64,000 bases of DNA, from the NCBI RefSeq assembly GCF_000511355.1, contig NC_023135.1:2568371-2632370 (forward strand). Direction: 5' to 3'. The translations under genes were made by a program, and so were the position numbers. Below the pieces are notes generated by a model that did no database searches, was not told the origin of the DNA, and was given only the letters and a program-made list of their open reading frames with translations. Shown here one piece after another: positions 53,693 through 62,876 of this stretch; within the stretch, counting starts at the first letter, position 1, and each line of letters opens with the position of its first letter. This DNA comes from Leisingera methylohalidivorans DSM 14336. Lineage in GTDB: Bacteria > Pseudomonadota > Alphaproteobacteria > Rhodobacterales > Rhodobacteraceae.

Positions 53693-54190
53693 TCAATTTG
53701 ATTTGCGCCCGGGACGGAACGGCAGTGGCAAAACCGGCACGCCCTCCTCGATCAGTTCCCGCGCATCTTCCAGTTTTGCCTCGCCATGGATCGCCCGCTC
53801 CGGCGCCTCGCCCAGATGCATTGCCCGGGCCTCCTTAACAAAGCTGCCGCCTACGTAATCGGAGTTTTCCTCAACCTTCTTGCGCAGATCGGCAATCGCT
53901 TGTTCGACTTTCCCCGTGGGGCGGCTCAGCACGCCGGGTCCTGCAGACGGCGCCGGCGCAGCTTCGGGGGCCGCAGGCGGCGCGGCCCGCGGTTCCGGTT
54001 CACCCACGGCAGACACCGCTTTGCGGCCTGTCCGGACCCGCGGCGCCATGATGGCTTTTTCCACTTGCGCGCTGCCGCAGACAGCACAGGACACCAGGCC
54101 GGCTGCCGCCAGCTTGTCAAAAGCCGCCGCCGACTGGAACCAGCTGTCGAAACTGTGGCCTTCAGTGCATTTGAGGCTGTATTGAATCAT
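53693..54190 (-). CDS. DUF1178 family protein
   Basis: 165 residues starting MIQYSLKCTEGHSFDSWF, the family start, with a zinc-ribbon-like Cys pair at SCAVCGS plus the earlier C8-H12. A Pro/Ala-rich linker lies in the middle and a conserved-type C-terminal helix follows (YVGGSFVKEARAMHLGEAPERAIHGEA). Function unknown. Confidence 0.92.
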   Translation of the reverse strand: MIQYSLKCTEGHSFDSWFQSAAAFDKLAAAGLVSCAVCGSAQVEKAIMAPRVRTGRKAVSAVGEPEPRAAPPAAPEAAPAPSAGPGVLSRPTGKVEQAIADLRKKVEENSDYVGGSFVKEARAMHLGEAPERAIHGEAKLEDARELIEEGVPVLPLPFRPGRKSN

Positions 54191-54257
54191 GCTTTCCCTC
54201 TTAGCAGGAAGGGATGATTAAATCTCCCTCTACGGCAAGTGCAAGAGGTGTCTGTTC

Positions 54258-55031
54258 CTACCGCGCCGCGCCCGGAGTTTGCAGCCGCTGCCGCAGCTTT
54301 GACGCCAACTCCTCCTGCGGCACATCGGCCTCTACCGCCAATCGCCTGAGGCCGAAATGCACATGCGCCATTTCGCGGTAATAACCGGCAAAGACATAAT
54401 TCACCGCCGCCCCTGCCACGGCTCCGGCGATCGGCACCGCCTGGGCCGCCAGCTTTTGCCCCAGCACTGCGCCCAGCTTGGGCGCCACCTGAGCTATCAG
54501 CTTGTGCAAGCCTCCCGGCAGCCCCAGCCGCACCGAGACAAAGCCCAGATCCGCGCCGTCATCCCCGGCCAGAGGCCCAGCCGCCGCAAACACCTGGATA
54601 CAGTCAAAAGCCACGCTTTCAGCCTCCGGGTCGAAGCCTTCCGCCGCTGCAACGCCCTGAATGGTCCGGAGCAGAAACGCCGTGGTGGCAGGCAGCTCCA
54701 CCAGTGCGCCCGGCAGGCCCGCCGCGCCGCCCGCAGCGCCCATGGCAGCGCTCACCGCCCGGTCGACGCCCGGTTTCTGATCCGCCACCAGGCGGCGTGA
54801 CTGGCTGGCCCCCTTCATGGCAACCTTGAGGGCGGTTTCCGCCGCGCCTGTCAGCCCGGCCCGCACCGGGTCCGGCAACCGTTCCAGCAGGCTTTCGCCG
54901 CTGCCGCCCAGCCGGTTCAGAAGGCCGACGCCAAAACCGCCCGCGGCCCGGTGGCGCTGTGCCAGCGCCTCCAGTTCAGCCTCAAGATCCTGCGGGGTAA
55001 ATTCCCGCGATGCCGATAGAACGTCCGCCAC
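54258..55031 (-). CDS. EcsC family protein
   Basis: 257 residues, mostly hydrophobic helices with Gly/Ala-rich segments (AAMGAAGGAAGLPGALVELPATTAFLLRTIQG and VPIAGAVAGAAVNYVFAGYYREMAHVHFGLR), matching the EcsC pattern. The family is named after a Bacillus ABC-operon protein but its molecular role is not known. It may associate with the membrane. Confidence 0.88.
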   Translation of the reverse strand: MADVLSASREFTPQDLEAELEALAQRHRAAGGFGVGLLNRLGGSGESLLERLPDPVRAGLTGAAETALKVAMKGASQSRRLVADQKPGVDRAVSAAMGAAGGAAGLPGALVELPATTAFLLRTIQGVAAAEGFDPEAESVAFDCIQVFAAAGPLAGDDGADLGFVSVRLGLPGGLHKLIAQVAPKLGAVLGQKLAAQAVPIAGAVAGAAVNYVFAGYYREMAHVHFGLRRLAVEADVPQEELASKLRQRLQTPGAAR

Positions 55032-55079
55032 ACGCGACTCCTCTGCCCGTCTTAAAGATCGGCAGCCAATGGCGGGAAT

Positions 55080-55586
55080 TCAACCCTTCCAGCGGCGCAC
55101 CTGCCCGTGAACGCCGTCCCAGGCCGCGTCCTGCAGCGCCAGACCCAGCACCCGGTCCGGGTTGGTCGGCGGCGGCATTTCAACCCCGGTCAGTTTCGTG
55201 AAGCCAAAGCGCCGGTAGTAGGGCGCATCGCCCACCAGCATCACCCGTGCCCAGCCGGTTTCCTCTGCCTTGGCAACGCTGTCGCGAATCAAAGACCCGC
55301 CCAGCCCCTCGCCCTGCCGTGTCGGGTGCACCGCAACCGGTCCCAGCAGCAGCGCGGGCGCTGTGCCGGCCAGAACCGGCCAGAACCGGATCGCCGCAGC
55401 CAGAATGCCGTCACTGTCGCGCGCCACCTGGCTGAGCCCCGCAACCGGCGGCACCCCGTCGCGCAGCCGGTAGGACGACAGAGCCTCGCGGCCCGGTGCA
55501 AAGCACAGGTCGTACAGCGCCTCAACCTCCCACCGGTCGTCCGGCTGTTCTGCCATTAATTCGATCACGCTGCCCTGTCTCCGCAT
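55080..55586 (-). CDS. GNAT family N-acetyltransferase
   Basis: 168 residues. The acetyl-CoA motif GPVAVHPTRQGEGLGGSLIRD (Q/RxxGxG/A) is at about 83-103 and the C-terminal YYRRFGFTKL motif follows. It acetylates a small molecule or protein amine; the target is not known. AGGGGA lies just before the ATG at 55586; a later ATG (55556) has no clear site. Confidence 0.9.
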   Translation of the reverse strand: MRRQGSVIELMAEQPDDRWEVEALYDLCFAPGREALSSYRLRDGVPPVAGLSQVARDSDGILAAAIRFWPVLAGTAPALLLGPVAVHPTRQGEGLGGSLIRDSVAKAEETGWARVMLVGDAPYYRRFGFTKLTGVEMPPPTNPDRVLGLALQDAAWDGVHGQVRRWKG

Positions 55587-55677
55587 TCTTCCCCTGCAGG
55601 CTGGCAATCGGCCTAACACGCGCGTAAGCCTTGGGCAAACACCTAAGCCGCTGAATAATCCAAAGCAGGAAGCAAGA

Positions 55678-56283
55678 ATGTTCTACCGACCCGAGGACGG
55701 CCACGGCCTGCCCCACAACCCATTCAACGCCATTGTCACACCGCGTCCCATCGGCTGGATCTCCTCGCGCTCGGGCGACGGGGTGAACAATCTGGCGCCC
55801 TACTCCTTCTTCAACGCGGTCGCCTATACGCCGCCGCAGGTGATGTTTGCCTCCACCAGCGCCAAGCCCGACCAGCCGGGCACCAAGGACAGTGTCGCCA
55901 ATATCGAGGCCACCGGCGTCTTTTGCGTCAACGTAGTCTCCTATGCGCTGCGGGATGCAATGAACGCCAGCTCCGGCGCGCTGCCCAAGGACGAGGACGA
56001 GTTCGCCCACGCAGGCCTGACCGCGCTGGAGTGCAAAACCATCGCCTGCGCCCGCGTCGCCGAAGCGCCGGCGGCGCTGGAATGCCGGCTCACCCAAATC
56101 GTGACCCTGCCGGGCGAGGCCAACAAGGTGGTGTTCGGCGAGGTGACCGGCGTTCACCTGCGCGACGAGTACTTGAAGGACGGAACGTTTGATGTCACCA
56201 CCTTTCAGCCGCTGGCCCGCCTCGGGTACCGCGACTATTCTGTGGTGCGCGACCTGTTCCCGCTCACCCGCCCCGACGATTGA
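55678..56283 (+). CDS. Flavin reductase-like domain protein (FMN-binding split barrel)
   Basis: 201 residues. The split-barrel features are TPRPIGWISSRSGDGVNNLAPYSFFNAVAYTPP at about 20-55 and the later TGVFCVNVVSY. Such proteins bind FMN and reduce it with NAD(P)H for a partner oxygenase, but some have other roles. The acetyltransferase gene starts within or just after its stop, so they are coupled. Confidence 0.9.
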   Translation: MFYRPEDGHGLPHNPFNAIVTPRPIGWISSRSGDGVNNLAPYSFFNAVAYTPPQVMFASTSAKPDQPGTKDSVANIEATGVFCVNVVSYALRDAMNASSGALPKDEDEFAHAGLTALECKTIACARVAEAPAALECRLTQIVTLPGEANKVVFGEVTGVHLRDEYLKDGTFDVTTFQPLARLGYRDYSVVRDLFPLTRPDD

Positions 56284-56291
56284 GGCCCGCA

Positions 56292-56933
56292 ATGCCGTTA
56301 CCCGACCCTGGCAGACGCCACCCGATCATCCTGCCGGATGGCACGCCGCATGCTGGCACCGTGATGCTGAGCCAGGTGCTGGATCACCCGAACATCCAGA
56401 CTGGCGATTTCAGCTATGCCTCCGATTTCGACCCGCCGGAAAACTGGGCACAGCATCTTGCCCCTTATCTGTTCCCCGGCGCACGCGAACGGCTGGTGAT
56501 CGGCCGCTTCTGCCAAATCGCCCATGGGGTGCGCTTCATCACCGCTTCAGCCAATCACGCGCAAGAAGGCCTCAGCTGCTACCCGTTCCCGGTTTTTGAC
56601 CCGGCGCAGATGGCAAGCTACCAGCCCGACACCCGCGACACCGTGATCGGCAATGACGTCTGGATCGGCTACGGCGCGATGATCCTGCCTGGCGCCCGCA
56701 TTGGCGACGGCACCATCATCGGCGCCGGTGCCGTGGTGCGCGGCTCTGTCCCGCCCTATGCCATCGTCACAGGTAATCCCAGCACAGTGCACAGCTATCG
56801 CTTCTCCAAGCCGCAGATTGCCCGGCTCCTCAGCCTGAAATGGTGGGACTGGCCGCCCGAGCTGATCACCCGCGCCGAACCTGCGCTGCTGTCCGGCGAC
56901 GTTGAAATGCTGGAAACCCTCGCCCCCGACTGA
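56292..56933 (+). CDS. Hexapeptide-repeat O-acetyltransferase (CatB/Vat-like)
   Basis: 213 residues with left-handed beta-helix repeats (IGRFCQIAHGVRFI, VIGNDVWIGYGAMILPGARIGDGTIIGAGAVV) and the catalytic-type His in ITASANHAQ. The C-terminal WWDWP segment is typical of xenobiotic/virginiamycin-type acetyltransferases. Acetyl-CoA is the donor; the acceptor may be an antibiotic, sugar or other metabolite, so resistance is not implied. An alternative TTG start at 56280 overlaps the preceding stop. Confidence 0.92.
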   Translation: MPLPDPGRRHPIILPDGTPHAGTVMLSQVLDHPNIQTGDFSYASDFDPPENWAQHLAPYLFPGARERLVIGRFCQIAHGVRFITASANHAQEGLSCYPFPVFDPAQMASYQPDTRDTVIGNDVWIGYGAMILPGARIGDGTIIGAGAVVRGSVPPYAIVTGNPSTVHSYRFSKPQIARLLSLKWWDWPPELITRAEPALLSGDVEMLETLAPD

Positions 56934-56987
56934 ACCCCACCCCAAGCATCTGCCGGTCTGGTGAGCCAGAAGCCCGCTCCAAAACAA

Positions 56988-57023
56988 AAGAAACCCGCAG
57001 TTCGCTGGAACTGCGGGTTTCTT
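56988..57023. terminator. Bidirectional terminator between convergent genes
   Basis: A 16-bp perfect stem (AAGAAACCCGCAGTTC/GAACTGCGGGTTTCTT) with the loop GCTG. It lies 55 bp after the acetyltransferase stop and 18 bp after the SulP stop, and A/T-rich ends serve both strands. Confidence 0.92.
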
Positions 57024-57040
57024 GTACAATCCGCTTAATG

Positions 57041-58681
57041 TCAGTGACCGCCTAAAATCCCGGTCTTGACCGAGTAATCCGCCGCCACCTCATACTCCGG
57101 GTCGTCATCGCTATCGACCATCAAGTGGCCCGCTTTGGTCAGCAGCTGATGGCAATCGCGGCTCAGGTGGCGCAGCACCAGTGTCTTGCCCTCGGCCTCG
57201 TATTTGCCGGCAATCGTCTCCACTGCCTGCAGCGCCGACTGGTCCACCACCCGGCTGCGGGCAAAGTCCACAATCACATGATCCGGATCGCCGGTCACAT
57301 CGAACAGCTCGATGAATCCGTCGGTGGAGCCAAAAAACAGCGGGCCTTCGATCTCATAAACCTTGGCGCCTTTGTCAGTCTCAGACTCGCGGGTATAGGC
57401 GTGGATACGGCGCGCGTTGTTCCAGGCATACGCCAGCGCCGAGACGATCACGCCCACAACCACCGCAATTGCAAGGTCGGTCATCACTGTCACCACGGTC
57501 ACCAGAACGATGACAAAGGCGTCCATCAGCGGCACTTTGGTCATCACCTTGAAGCTGTTCCAGGCAAAGGTGCCGATCACCACCATGAACATCACGCCCA
57601 CCAGCGCCGCCAGCGGGATCTGCTCGATCAGCGGCGAGGCCACGACGATGAAGGCCAGCAGGAACAGCGCCGCTGCAATCCCAGCAATCCGGGTCCGGCC
57701 GCCGGATTTCACGTTGATCATCGACTGGCCGATCATTGCACAGCCGCCCATGCCGCCAAAGAAACCGGTCACCACATTGGAGGCGCCCTGCGCAATGCAT
57801 TCCTGCGAGGCACCGCCGCGCTTGCCGGTGATCTCGCCCACCAGGTTCAGGGTCAGCAGGCTCTCGATCAGGCCGATCGCTGCCAGGATCACCGCATAAG
57901 GCAGGATAATCCACAGCGTTTCCAGCGTGAACGGCGCCAAGGCGGTGCCAAAAAGCCCCTCTCCGGTGCCGAACGGGTTGTGGAACGACGGAAAGCCCCC
58001 CTTGATCGAGGCCATGTCGCCGACAGTCGGCACATCAATCCCAACGGCAATCACCAGGCCCGCCACAATGCCGATCCCGGCCAACGGTGCGGGGATGATC
58101 GAGGTGACCTTGGGCACGCCCCAGATGATCAGCATGGTCAGCCCCACCAGCCCCAGCATCATCACCAGCTGCGAATTCGCCAACCAGGCCTCGGTATTAT
58201 CAGGGTCCTTAAACTGAGTCAGCTGCGCAAGGAAGATCACGATCGCCAGACCGTTCACAAACCCCAGCATCACCGGATGCGGCACCAGGCGGATGAATTT
58301 GCCCCAATGCATCACCCCCGCGATAATCTGCAGGATTCCCATCAAGACCACGGTGGCAAACAGGTACTCGACCCCGTGATCGGCAACCAGCGCCACCATC
58401 ACCACCGCCAATGCCCCGGTCGCGCCCGAGATCATTCCCGGCCGACCGCCGAACACCGCGGTGATCAAACCCACCATAAAGGCCGCATAAAGTCCGACCA
58501 GAGGATGTACCCCGGCGACAAAGGCAAAGGCCACAGCCTCGGGCACAAGCGCCAGAGCCACCGTGAGGCCGGACAACAATTCGGTGCGCACGCGGGCCAC
58601 GGTAAAGCCCTCGTCCTGCATGATCGAGAGGTTGGGCGGGGAAATCTGCTTGGCCAGCAAAGCCATGGCTGCGCGTCTCAT
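57041..58681 (-). CDS. SulP family inorganic anion transporter with STAS domain
   Basis: 546 residues from MRRAAMALLAKQ (AGGT upstream; MALLAKQ at 58666 is also possible). The transmembrane part has about 12-14 segments, with the SulP signature near PEAVAFAFVAGVHPLVGLYAAF. The C-terminal STAS domain (about 430-530; VIVDFARSRVVDQSALQAVE) regulates the transporter. Substrates in the family include sulfate, bicarbonate and other anions, so the ion is not fixed by sequence. It is divergent from mtnP. Confidence 0.95.
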   Translation of the reverse strand: MRRAAMALLAKQISPPNLSIMQDEGFTVARVRTELLSGLTVALALVPEAVAFAFVAGVHPLVGLYAAFMVGLITAVFGGRPGMISGATGALAVVMVALVADHGVEYLFATVVLMGILQIIAGVMHWGKFIRLVPHPVMLGFVNGLAIVIFLAQLTQFKDPDNTEAWLANSQLVMMLGLVGLTMLIIWGVPKVTSIIPAPLAGIGIVAGLVIAVGIDVPTVGDMASIKGGFPSFHNPFGTGEGLFGTALAPFTLETLWIILPYAVILAAIGLIESLLTLNLVGEITGKRGGASQECIAQGASNVVTGFFGGMGGCAMIGQSMINVKSGGRTRIAGIAAALFLLAFIVVASPLIEQIPLAALVGVMFMVVIGTFAWNSFKVMTKVPLMDAFVIVLVTVVTVMTDLAIAVVVGVIVSALAYAWNNARRIHAYTRESETDKGAKVYEIEGPLFFGSTDGFIELFDVTGDPDHVIVDFARSRVVDQSALQAVETIAGKYEAEGKTLVLRHLSRDCHQLLTKAGHLMVDSDDDPEYEVAADYSVKTGILGGH

Positions 58682-59068
58682 CTCAGGTACCTGTGCTCGG
58701 GAGGAAGGGTATTCGCTGCCCGCCCCTAGCGGAAATACGCCAATGGGGCAAGGGTTCGGTCGGCCTGCCCACCGCCCTCGCCGTGCGCGGCTGCATGTTG
58801 TACAGCGCATTCACCGAAACGGACGGCACCGCCTCACGTACGAAACGCCGGCGTCCGCTTCCTGCGCGAATCGTGCCCGCCCCGCCATCTTCCCCCGCAT
58901 ATTTCCGCCGGAGTGCACTGCCGTGCCCAGCACACCGCCGAACGGGGGGCGGTATACGGGGGACCAAGCAGGCGGTGCAGGCATGCCTGCCCCTGAGGAA
59001 CACCTTGGGCTTGCCAAATCCGGCGCCGCTTGCGCATATCCCAACCAGCAGCATCAGGAGGGCAGCAC
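58682..59068. other. Divergent SulP-mtnP spacer without a supported gene
   Basis: 387 bp, GC-rich. Several open frames exist on both strands, but they are arginine-rich, overlap one another and lack family features. The leftward frame ending at 58683 begins with a hydrophobic stretch and has a possible Cys motif, but no ribosome site. Promoters for both flanking genes should lie here. AGGAGG (59057-59062) serves mtnP. Confidence 0.5.
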
Positions 59069-59959
59069 GTGACCGCACCAGAACCCCGTGAGACCATGAT
59101 CGCCGTGATCGGCGGCTCGGGCATTTATGACATCGACGGGCTGGAAGGCGCCGGGTGGGTCTCGGTCGACACGCCTTGGGGCGCTCCCTCGGATCAGATC
59201 CTGACCGGCACTTTGGGCGGCGTGAAGATGGCCTTCCTGCCCCGCCACGGCCGCGGCCATGTGCATTCCCCGACCGAGGTTCCCTACCGCGCCAATATCG
59301 ACGCGCTGAAACGGCTCGGCGTCACAGATGTATTCTCGGTCTCTGCCTGCGGATCGTTCCGCGAGGAAATGGCGCCGGGTGATTTTGTTGTAGTGGACCA
59401 ATTCATAGACCGGACGTTTGCGCGCGAGAAAAGCTTCTTCGGCACCGGCTGCGTCGCCCATGTGAGTGTCGCGCATCCGACCTGCGAACGGCTCTCGAAC
59501 GCGGCGGAAGAGGCGGGCAAGGATGCTGGTATCAACATCCACCGCGGCGGCACCTATTTGTGCATGGAGGGGCCGCAGTTTTCGTCCATAGCGGAAAGCA
59601 AACTGTACCGCGAGCAGTGGGGCTGCGACGTCATTGGCATGACAAACATGCCCGAAGCCAAGCTCGCCCGCGAGGCCGAGCTGTGTTACGCCTCCATTGC
59701 CATGGTCACCGATTACGACAGCTGGCACCCGGAGCACGGAGCGGTCGAAATCACTGATATCATTGCCACCCTGCAGGGCAACTCCGCCAATGCCCGCGAG
59801 CTGGTCCGCCGCCTGCCCGCTTTGCTGGGCCAGGAGCGCGCCGGTTGCCCGCATGGCTGCGACACGGCGCTGGAGTACGCCATTATGACCGCAGCCGAGA
59901 AACGCGACCCGGCTCTTCTGGCCAAGTTGGATGCGGTGGCAGGCCGGGTTCTGGGCTGA
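59069..59959 (+). CDS. mtnP: S-methyl-5'-thioadenosine phosphorylase
   Basis: 296 residues from the GTG at 59069, which has AGGAGG 6 bp upstream; an ATG at 59096 (MIAVIGGSGIYD) has a weaker site. Family features are GGSGIYDIDGL, FLPRHGRGHVHSPTEVPYRANIDALK, SACGSFREEMAPGDFVVVDQFIDRT and YLCMEGPQFSS followed by IGMTNMPEAKLAREAELCYA. It splits methylthioadenosine to adenine and methylthioribose-1-phosphate. apt, which salvages the adenine, lies downstream on the same strand. Confidence 0.97.
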   Translation: MTAPEPRETMIAVIGGSGIYDIDGLEGAGWVSVDTPWGAPSDQILTGTLGGVKMAFLPRHGRGHVHSPTEVPYRANIDALKRLGVTDVFSVSACGSFREEMAPGDFVVVDQFIDRTFAREKSFFGTGCVAHVSVAHPTCERLSNAAEEAGKDAGINIHRGGTYLCMEGPQFSSIAESKLYREQWGCDVIGMTNMPEAKLAREAELCYASIAMVTDYDSWHPEHGAVEITDIIATLQGNSANARELVRRLPALLGQERAGCPHGCDTALEYAIMTAAEKRDPALLAKLDAVAGRVLG

Positions 59960-59987
59960 TCCAGGCTTGCAACAGTCTTGACTTTCC

Positions 59988-60021
59988 GGGGTGGTCTCAG
60001 CAGGGCCGCCCCTTTTCTTTT
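59988..60021 (+). terminator. Probable terminator of mtnP
   Basis: A 7-bp stem with one G-T pair (GGGGTGG/CCGCCCC) is followed by TTTTCTTTT, 28 bp after the mtnP stop. It separates mtnP from apt. Confidence 0.65.
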
Positions 60022-60666
60022 CTGCCGCGAATGCCTCTATCGCACACAACGCCGTGTCTTGCAGTTTGCTGACATCAGAACCCTTTCTTGGGTCTTCCCG
60101 GATTGAACACCGCCCGCTTTCTCACCTTGTGCAGCATAATGCCGGCCGGCGTCTGCATTGCAGCACAGGCGACCCCGGGCACAGGCGCCGTATCGCTTTT
60201 CACCGGCGCTCTGGGAGGCCTGGCGGCGGCGCTGGACATGGCGGATCTTGGGGAATGGCCAACGGCGCCTGGGCTGCAGGCGCTGAGCCTTAATGCTGCC
60301 CATATCCTGCCGGGTTGGGCACGCTGGAAACATTGGGCCAGATGGACGGTTCGCTCAGCACCTCTCATATCGCCGGCTACAGCCTTGGTTTCTGCGCCCA
60401 GTCGACGGTGCTGGTCCGGGTCTGGAATACTTGAGCAGAACGCGGACCCCGGAGGCACTGGTGCGATGGGGCCCCTGCTTCTCCTGCTGTCTTCACGCCG
60501 CGCCGCCGCCCCTTTTCCAACCCAGCCCCGACTGGCATTCGGCGGCATCCCTGAACCGCAGGCTCACGGTTCCCCCTTGCATGACAGCGCTGCATCCGCC
60601 AAACCGCCGGTGGCCCGGCGGCGCAGCCGGGCTGCTGTCTCAGTTGCGCCAAGGGGAGCCAATCCG
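60022..60666. other. 645-bp spacer between mtnP and apt; possible gene remnant
   Basis: Open frames exist in all three forward frames, but none carries a clear start with ribosome site, a conserved domain or a full length. Some short stretches look protein-like: around 60166-60310 in frame 1 ([21 protein letters not shown]) and 60312-60434 in frame 3 ([20 protein letters not shown], ending in TGA). If joined by a frameshift they might be a decayed gene. I do not call one. The apt promoter is probably in the last 200 bp. Confidence 0.4.
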
Positions 60667-61206
60667 ATGCCCAATAAGCCCGCCGTAAAGGATTACATCC
60701 GCACCATCGTCGACTTCCCGCACGAAGGGATCATGTTCCGCGATGTAACCACATTGTTTGCCGATCCGCGCGGCTTCCGCATGGCGATCGACCAGATGCT
60801 GCACCCCTATGCCGGTGAGCAGATCGACAAGGTCGTGGGACTTGAAGCGCGCGGCTTTATCCTGGGCGGCGCGATTGCGCACCAGCTGAGCGTCGGTTTT
60901 GTGCCGATCCGCAAGAAAGGCAAGCTGCCCGGCACCACCATCAGCCAAGAGTACAAGCTGGAATACGGCGAAGCGATTGTCGAAATCCATGACGATGCAA
61001 TCAATCCGGGCGAGAAGATCCTGGTGGTGGATGACCTCTTGGCCACCGGCGGCACAGCGGGTGCGGGCATCAAGCTGATCGAGCGGCTGGGCGGCGAGAT
61101 CGTGTCCTGCTCCTTTATCGTTGATCTGCCGGAACTGGGCGGCCGGAAACTGCTGGAAAGCATGGGCATGGATGTGCATGTGCTGTGCGAGTTCGACGGC
61201 CTCTGA
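60667..61206 (+). CDS. apt: Adenine phosphoribosyltransferase
   Basis: 179 residues starting [21 protein letters not shown]. It has [14 protein letters not shown], the PRPP loop [15 protein letters not shown] and the adenine-binding FRD segment ([10 protein letters not shown]). It converts adenine and PRPP to AMP. Together with mtnP it salvages adenine from methylthioadenosine. The frame continues upstream to 60088, but the usual APT length and start support 60667. Confidence 0.98.
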   Translation: MPNKPAVKDYIRTIVDFPHEGIMFRDVTTLFADPRGFRMAIDQMLHPYAGEQIDKVVGLEARGFILGGAIAHQLSVGFVPIRKKGKLPGTTISQEYKLEYGEAIVEIHDDAINPGEKILVVDDLLATGGTAGAGIKLIERLGGEIVSCSFIVDLPELGGRKLLESMGMDVHVLCEFDGL

Positions 61207-61273
61207 GCACTGGTCAGACAGTGTCCGGGCCGGGTCTCCCGCCGGTCAAACGCCAGTCTTTCGAATGGCTCTT

Positions 61274-61397
61274 CCCGTTGGGCATAGCCCTTTCCGGCCC
61301 TAACGGGCCTGAAAGGGCACGCCGCGTGGATGCGCGGCGCCGCGCCCAAAGCCGCCAGGCGGTCCGGCGCAACCGGGCAGCCGCGGGTGCGGGAGCC
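61274..61397. repeat. Dispersed imperfect intergenic repeat, copy B
   Basis: It starts CCCGTTGGGCATAGC and ends GCGGGAGCC, as in 52921-53012. It lies between apt and the convergent GlcD-like gene, followed by a T8 run. Internal complementary stretches (CCCTTTCCGGCCC / GGGCCTGAAAGGG) can form a strong hairpin, so it may also end apt transcription. Confidence 0.5.
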
Positions 61398-61416
61398 CCC
61401 TTTTTTTTCAGATTGA

Positions 61417-62835
61417 TCAGCCCGTCTTCAGCACCGCCCCCGGGTTCATGATGCCATTGGGGTCCAGTGCCAGTTTGATCGCCCGCATCGCTGCCAGCCT
61501 GACTGGATCGCCGTAACGCTCCAGGTCGCCGGTCTTCATCCGCCCTACACCATGCTCCGCGCTGAAAGAGCCGCCAAAGGCGTGAACCAGATCATGCACG
61601 GCTTCCTTCACGGCACCGCGCAGGTGATTGTACTCTTCCCGCATGTGGCCCTTTGACGGGAACACATTGTAATGCAAGTTCCCATCTCCCAGGTGGCCGA
61701 AGCAGTTAATGCGGAAGTCGCCCAGGCCTGCAACAACCTCGCTGCCCCGTTCGATGAAGGCAGGAATATCCGAGACCGGCACAGAGATGTCGTGGCTGGA
61801 AACGGATCCGATTGCCTTGTTGGCCGCGGGGATGTTTTCCCGCACCGCCCACAGGGCCTGCCGCTGAGAGCCGGATTGGGCAATCACGCCATCGCCTGCC
61901 AGCCCTGCTGCCGCTGCGGCTTCGAACAGCTCTGCCAGTGTCTCTTCCGGGTCAAGCCCGCGCGGCAGGCCCAGCTCGATCAGCACGCTCCATTCCGGCG
62001 CTTCGGCAAAAGGCTGGCGGATCTGCGGCAAGCAGTCCGACAGGAAGTCCAGCCCCTGCCGGTGGATCAGCTCGAAAGCACTGACCGCTTCGCCTGCGTG
62101 GTCACGGGCCAGCGCCAGCAGCGCAATGGCAGCGGCGGGGTCCTTTACCGTGAAAAACGCTGTTCCTTGGCTGACTGGTATCGGTGACAGCTTCAGCGCG
62201 GCGGCAGTGATCACCCCCAGCGTGCCCTCGGCCCCGATCAGCAGATTCTTCAGGTCATAACCGGTGTTGTCTTTACGCAAACGGGACAGCCCTTGCCAGA
62301 TTTCGCCCGTGGGCAGCACCGCTTCCAGCCCCAGGCAGAGGTCGCGCGCATTGCCGTAGCGCAGCACGTTGACGCCGCCCGCATTGGTCGAAAGGTTGCC
62401 GCCGATCCGGGCCGACCCTTCTGCCGCCAGGGACAAGGGAAACAGCCGCCCTGCCCCCTGCGCGGCTGTCTGGATATCCGCCAGAATCGCACCTGCTTCG
62501 GCAATCAGGACATTTTCCTGCGGGAAGACCGAGCGGATTGCCGTCATCCGCTCCAGAGACAGCACCAGCGGCGCCGGACCGTCCGGCATTACCTGGCCGC
62601 CGACCAGGCCGGTGCCGCCGCCATAGGGCACAACCGGCACCCGGGCAGCATTGGCCTCGCGGATCAGGACCGAGACATGCTCCACTGTCTGCGGCAAGGC
62701 CAGAACCCCTGCCTGTCCCCGGTAGCGGCCGCGCGGTTCCTCCAGATACCGCGGCTCTGGCGGCCGCAGCACGCCTTCGGGCAACTGGTTCGAAAGACGG
62801 GTGGCAAAGGCAGTATCAGCGGGGTTCAAGCTCAT
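61417..62835 (-). CDS. FAD-binding oxidase of the GlcD/D-lactate/D-2-hydroxyacid dehydrogenase family
   Basis: 472 residues. The PCMH-type FAD domain (about 40-220) has VVPYGGGTGLVGGQV and GGNLSTNAGGVNVLRYGNARD. The C-terminal FAD-oxidase domain includes NCFGHLGDGNLHYNVFP and FSAEHGVGRMK. It oxidises a D-2-hydroxy acid such as D-lactate, glycolate or 2-hydroxyglutarate. It is not the full GlcDEF set, so glycolate is less likely. The MBL gene upstream on the same strand ends 41 bp earlier. Confidence 0.93.
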   Translation of the reverse strand: MSLNPADTAFATRLSNQLPEGVLRPPEPRYLEEPRGRYRGQAGVLALPQTVEHVSVLIREANAARVPVVPYGGGTGLVGGQVMPDGPAPLVLSLERMTAIRSVFPQENVLIAEAGAILADIQTAAQGAGRLFPLSLAAEGSARIGGNLSTNAGGVNVLRYGNARDLCLGLEAVLPTGEIWQGLSRLRKDNTGYDLKNLLIGAEGTLGVITAAALKLSPIPVSQGTAFFTVKDPAAAIALLALARDHAGEAVSAFELIHRQGLDFLSDCLPQIRQPFAEAPEWSVLIELGLPRGLDPEETLAELFEAAAAAGLAGDGVIAQSGSQRQALWAVRENIPAANKAIGSVSSHDISVPVSDIPAFIERGSEVVAGLGDFRINCFGHLGDGNLHYNVFPSKGHMREEYNHLRGAVKEAVHDLVHAFGGSFSAEHGVGRMKTGDLERYGDPVRLAAMRAIKLALDPNGIMNPGAVLKTG

Positions 62836-62876
62836 GTCTCATCCATGCCGGAAGCCGCTCTGGCTGGCAAGGCAGG

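Noticed and set aside
56292..56933. Antibiotic resistance gene
   Set aside because: The hexapeptide acetyltransferase is only Vat/CatB-like; chromosomal relatives have varied acceptors and nothing nearby suggests resistance.
57125..58729. 534-residue His/Gln/Arg-rich open frame opposite the SulP gene
   Set aside because: Composition is that of a shadow of a membrane protein gene; SulP and STAS motifs are on the other strand.
58683..59078. Leftward frame of 131 residues in the SulP-mtnP spacer
   Set aside because: It starts with a hydrophobic stretch, but it has no ribosome site, turns arginine-rich, and two other leftward frames overlap it. Not enough to call a gene.
60088..60666. N-terminal extension of the apt frame
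   Set aside because: APT proteins begin at the 60667 ATG; the extension has no conserved features and no ribosome site.
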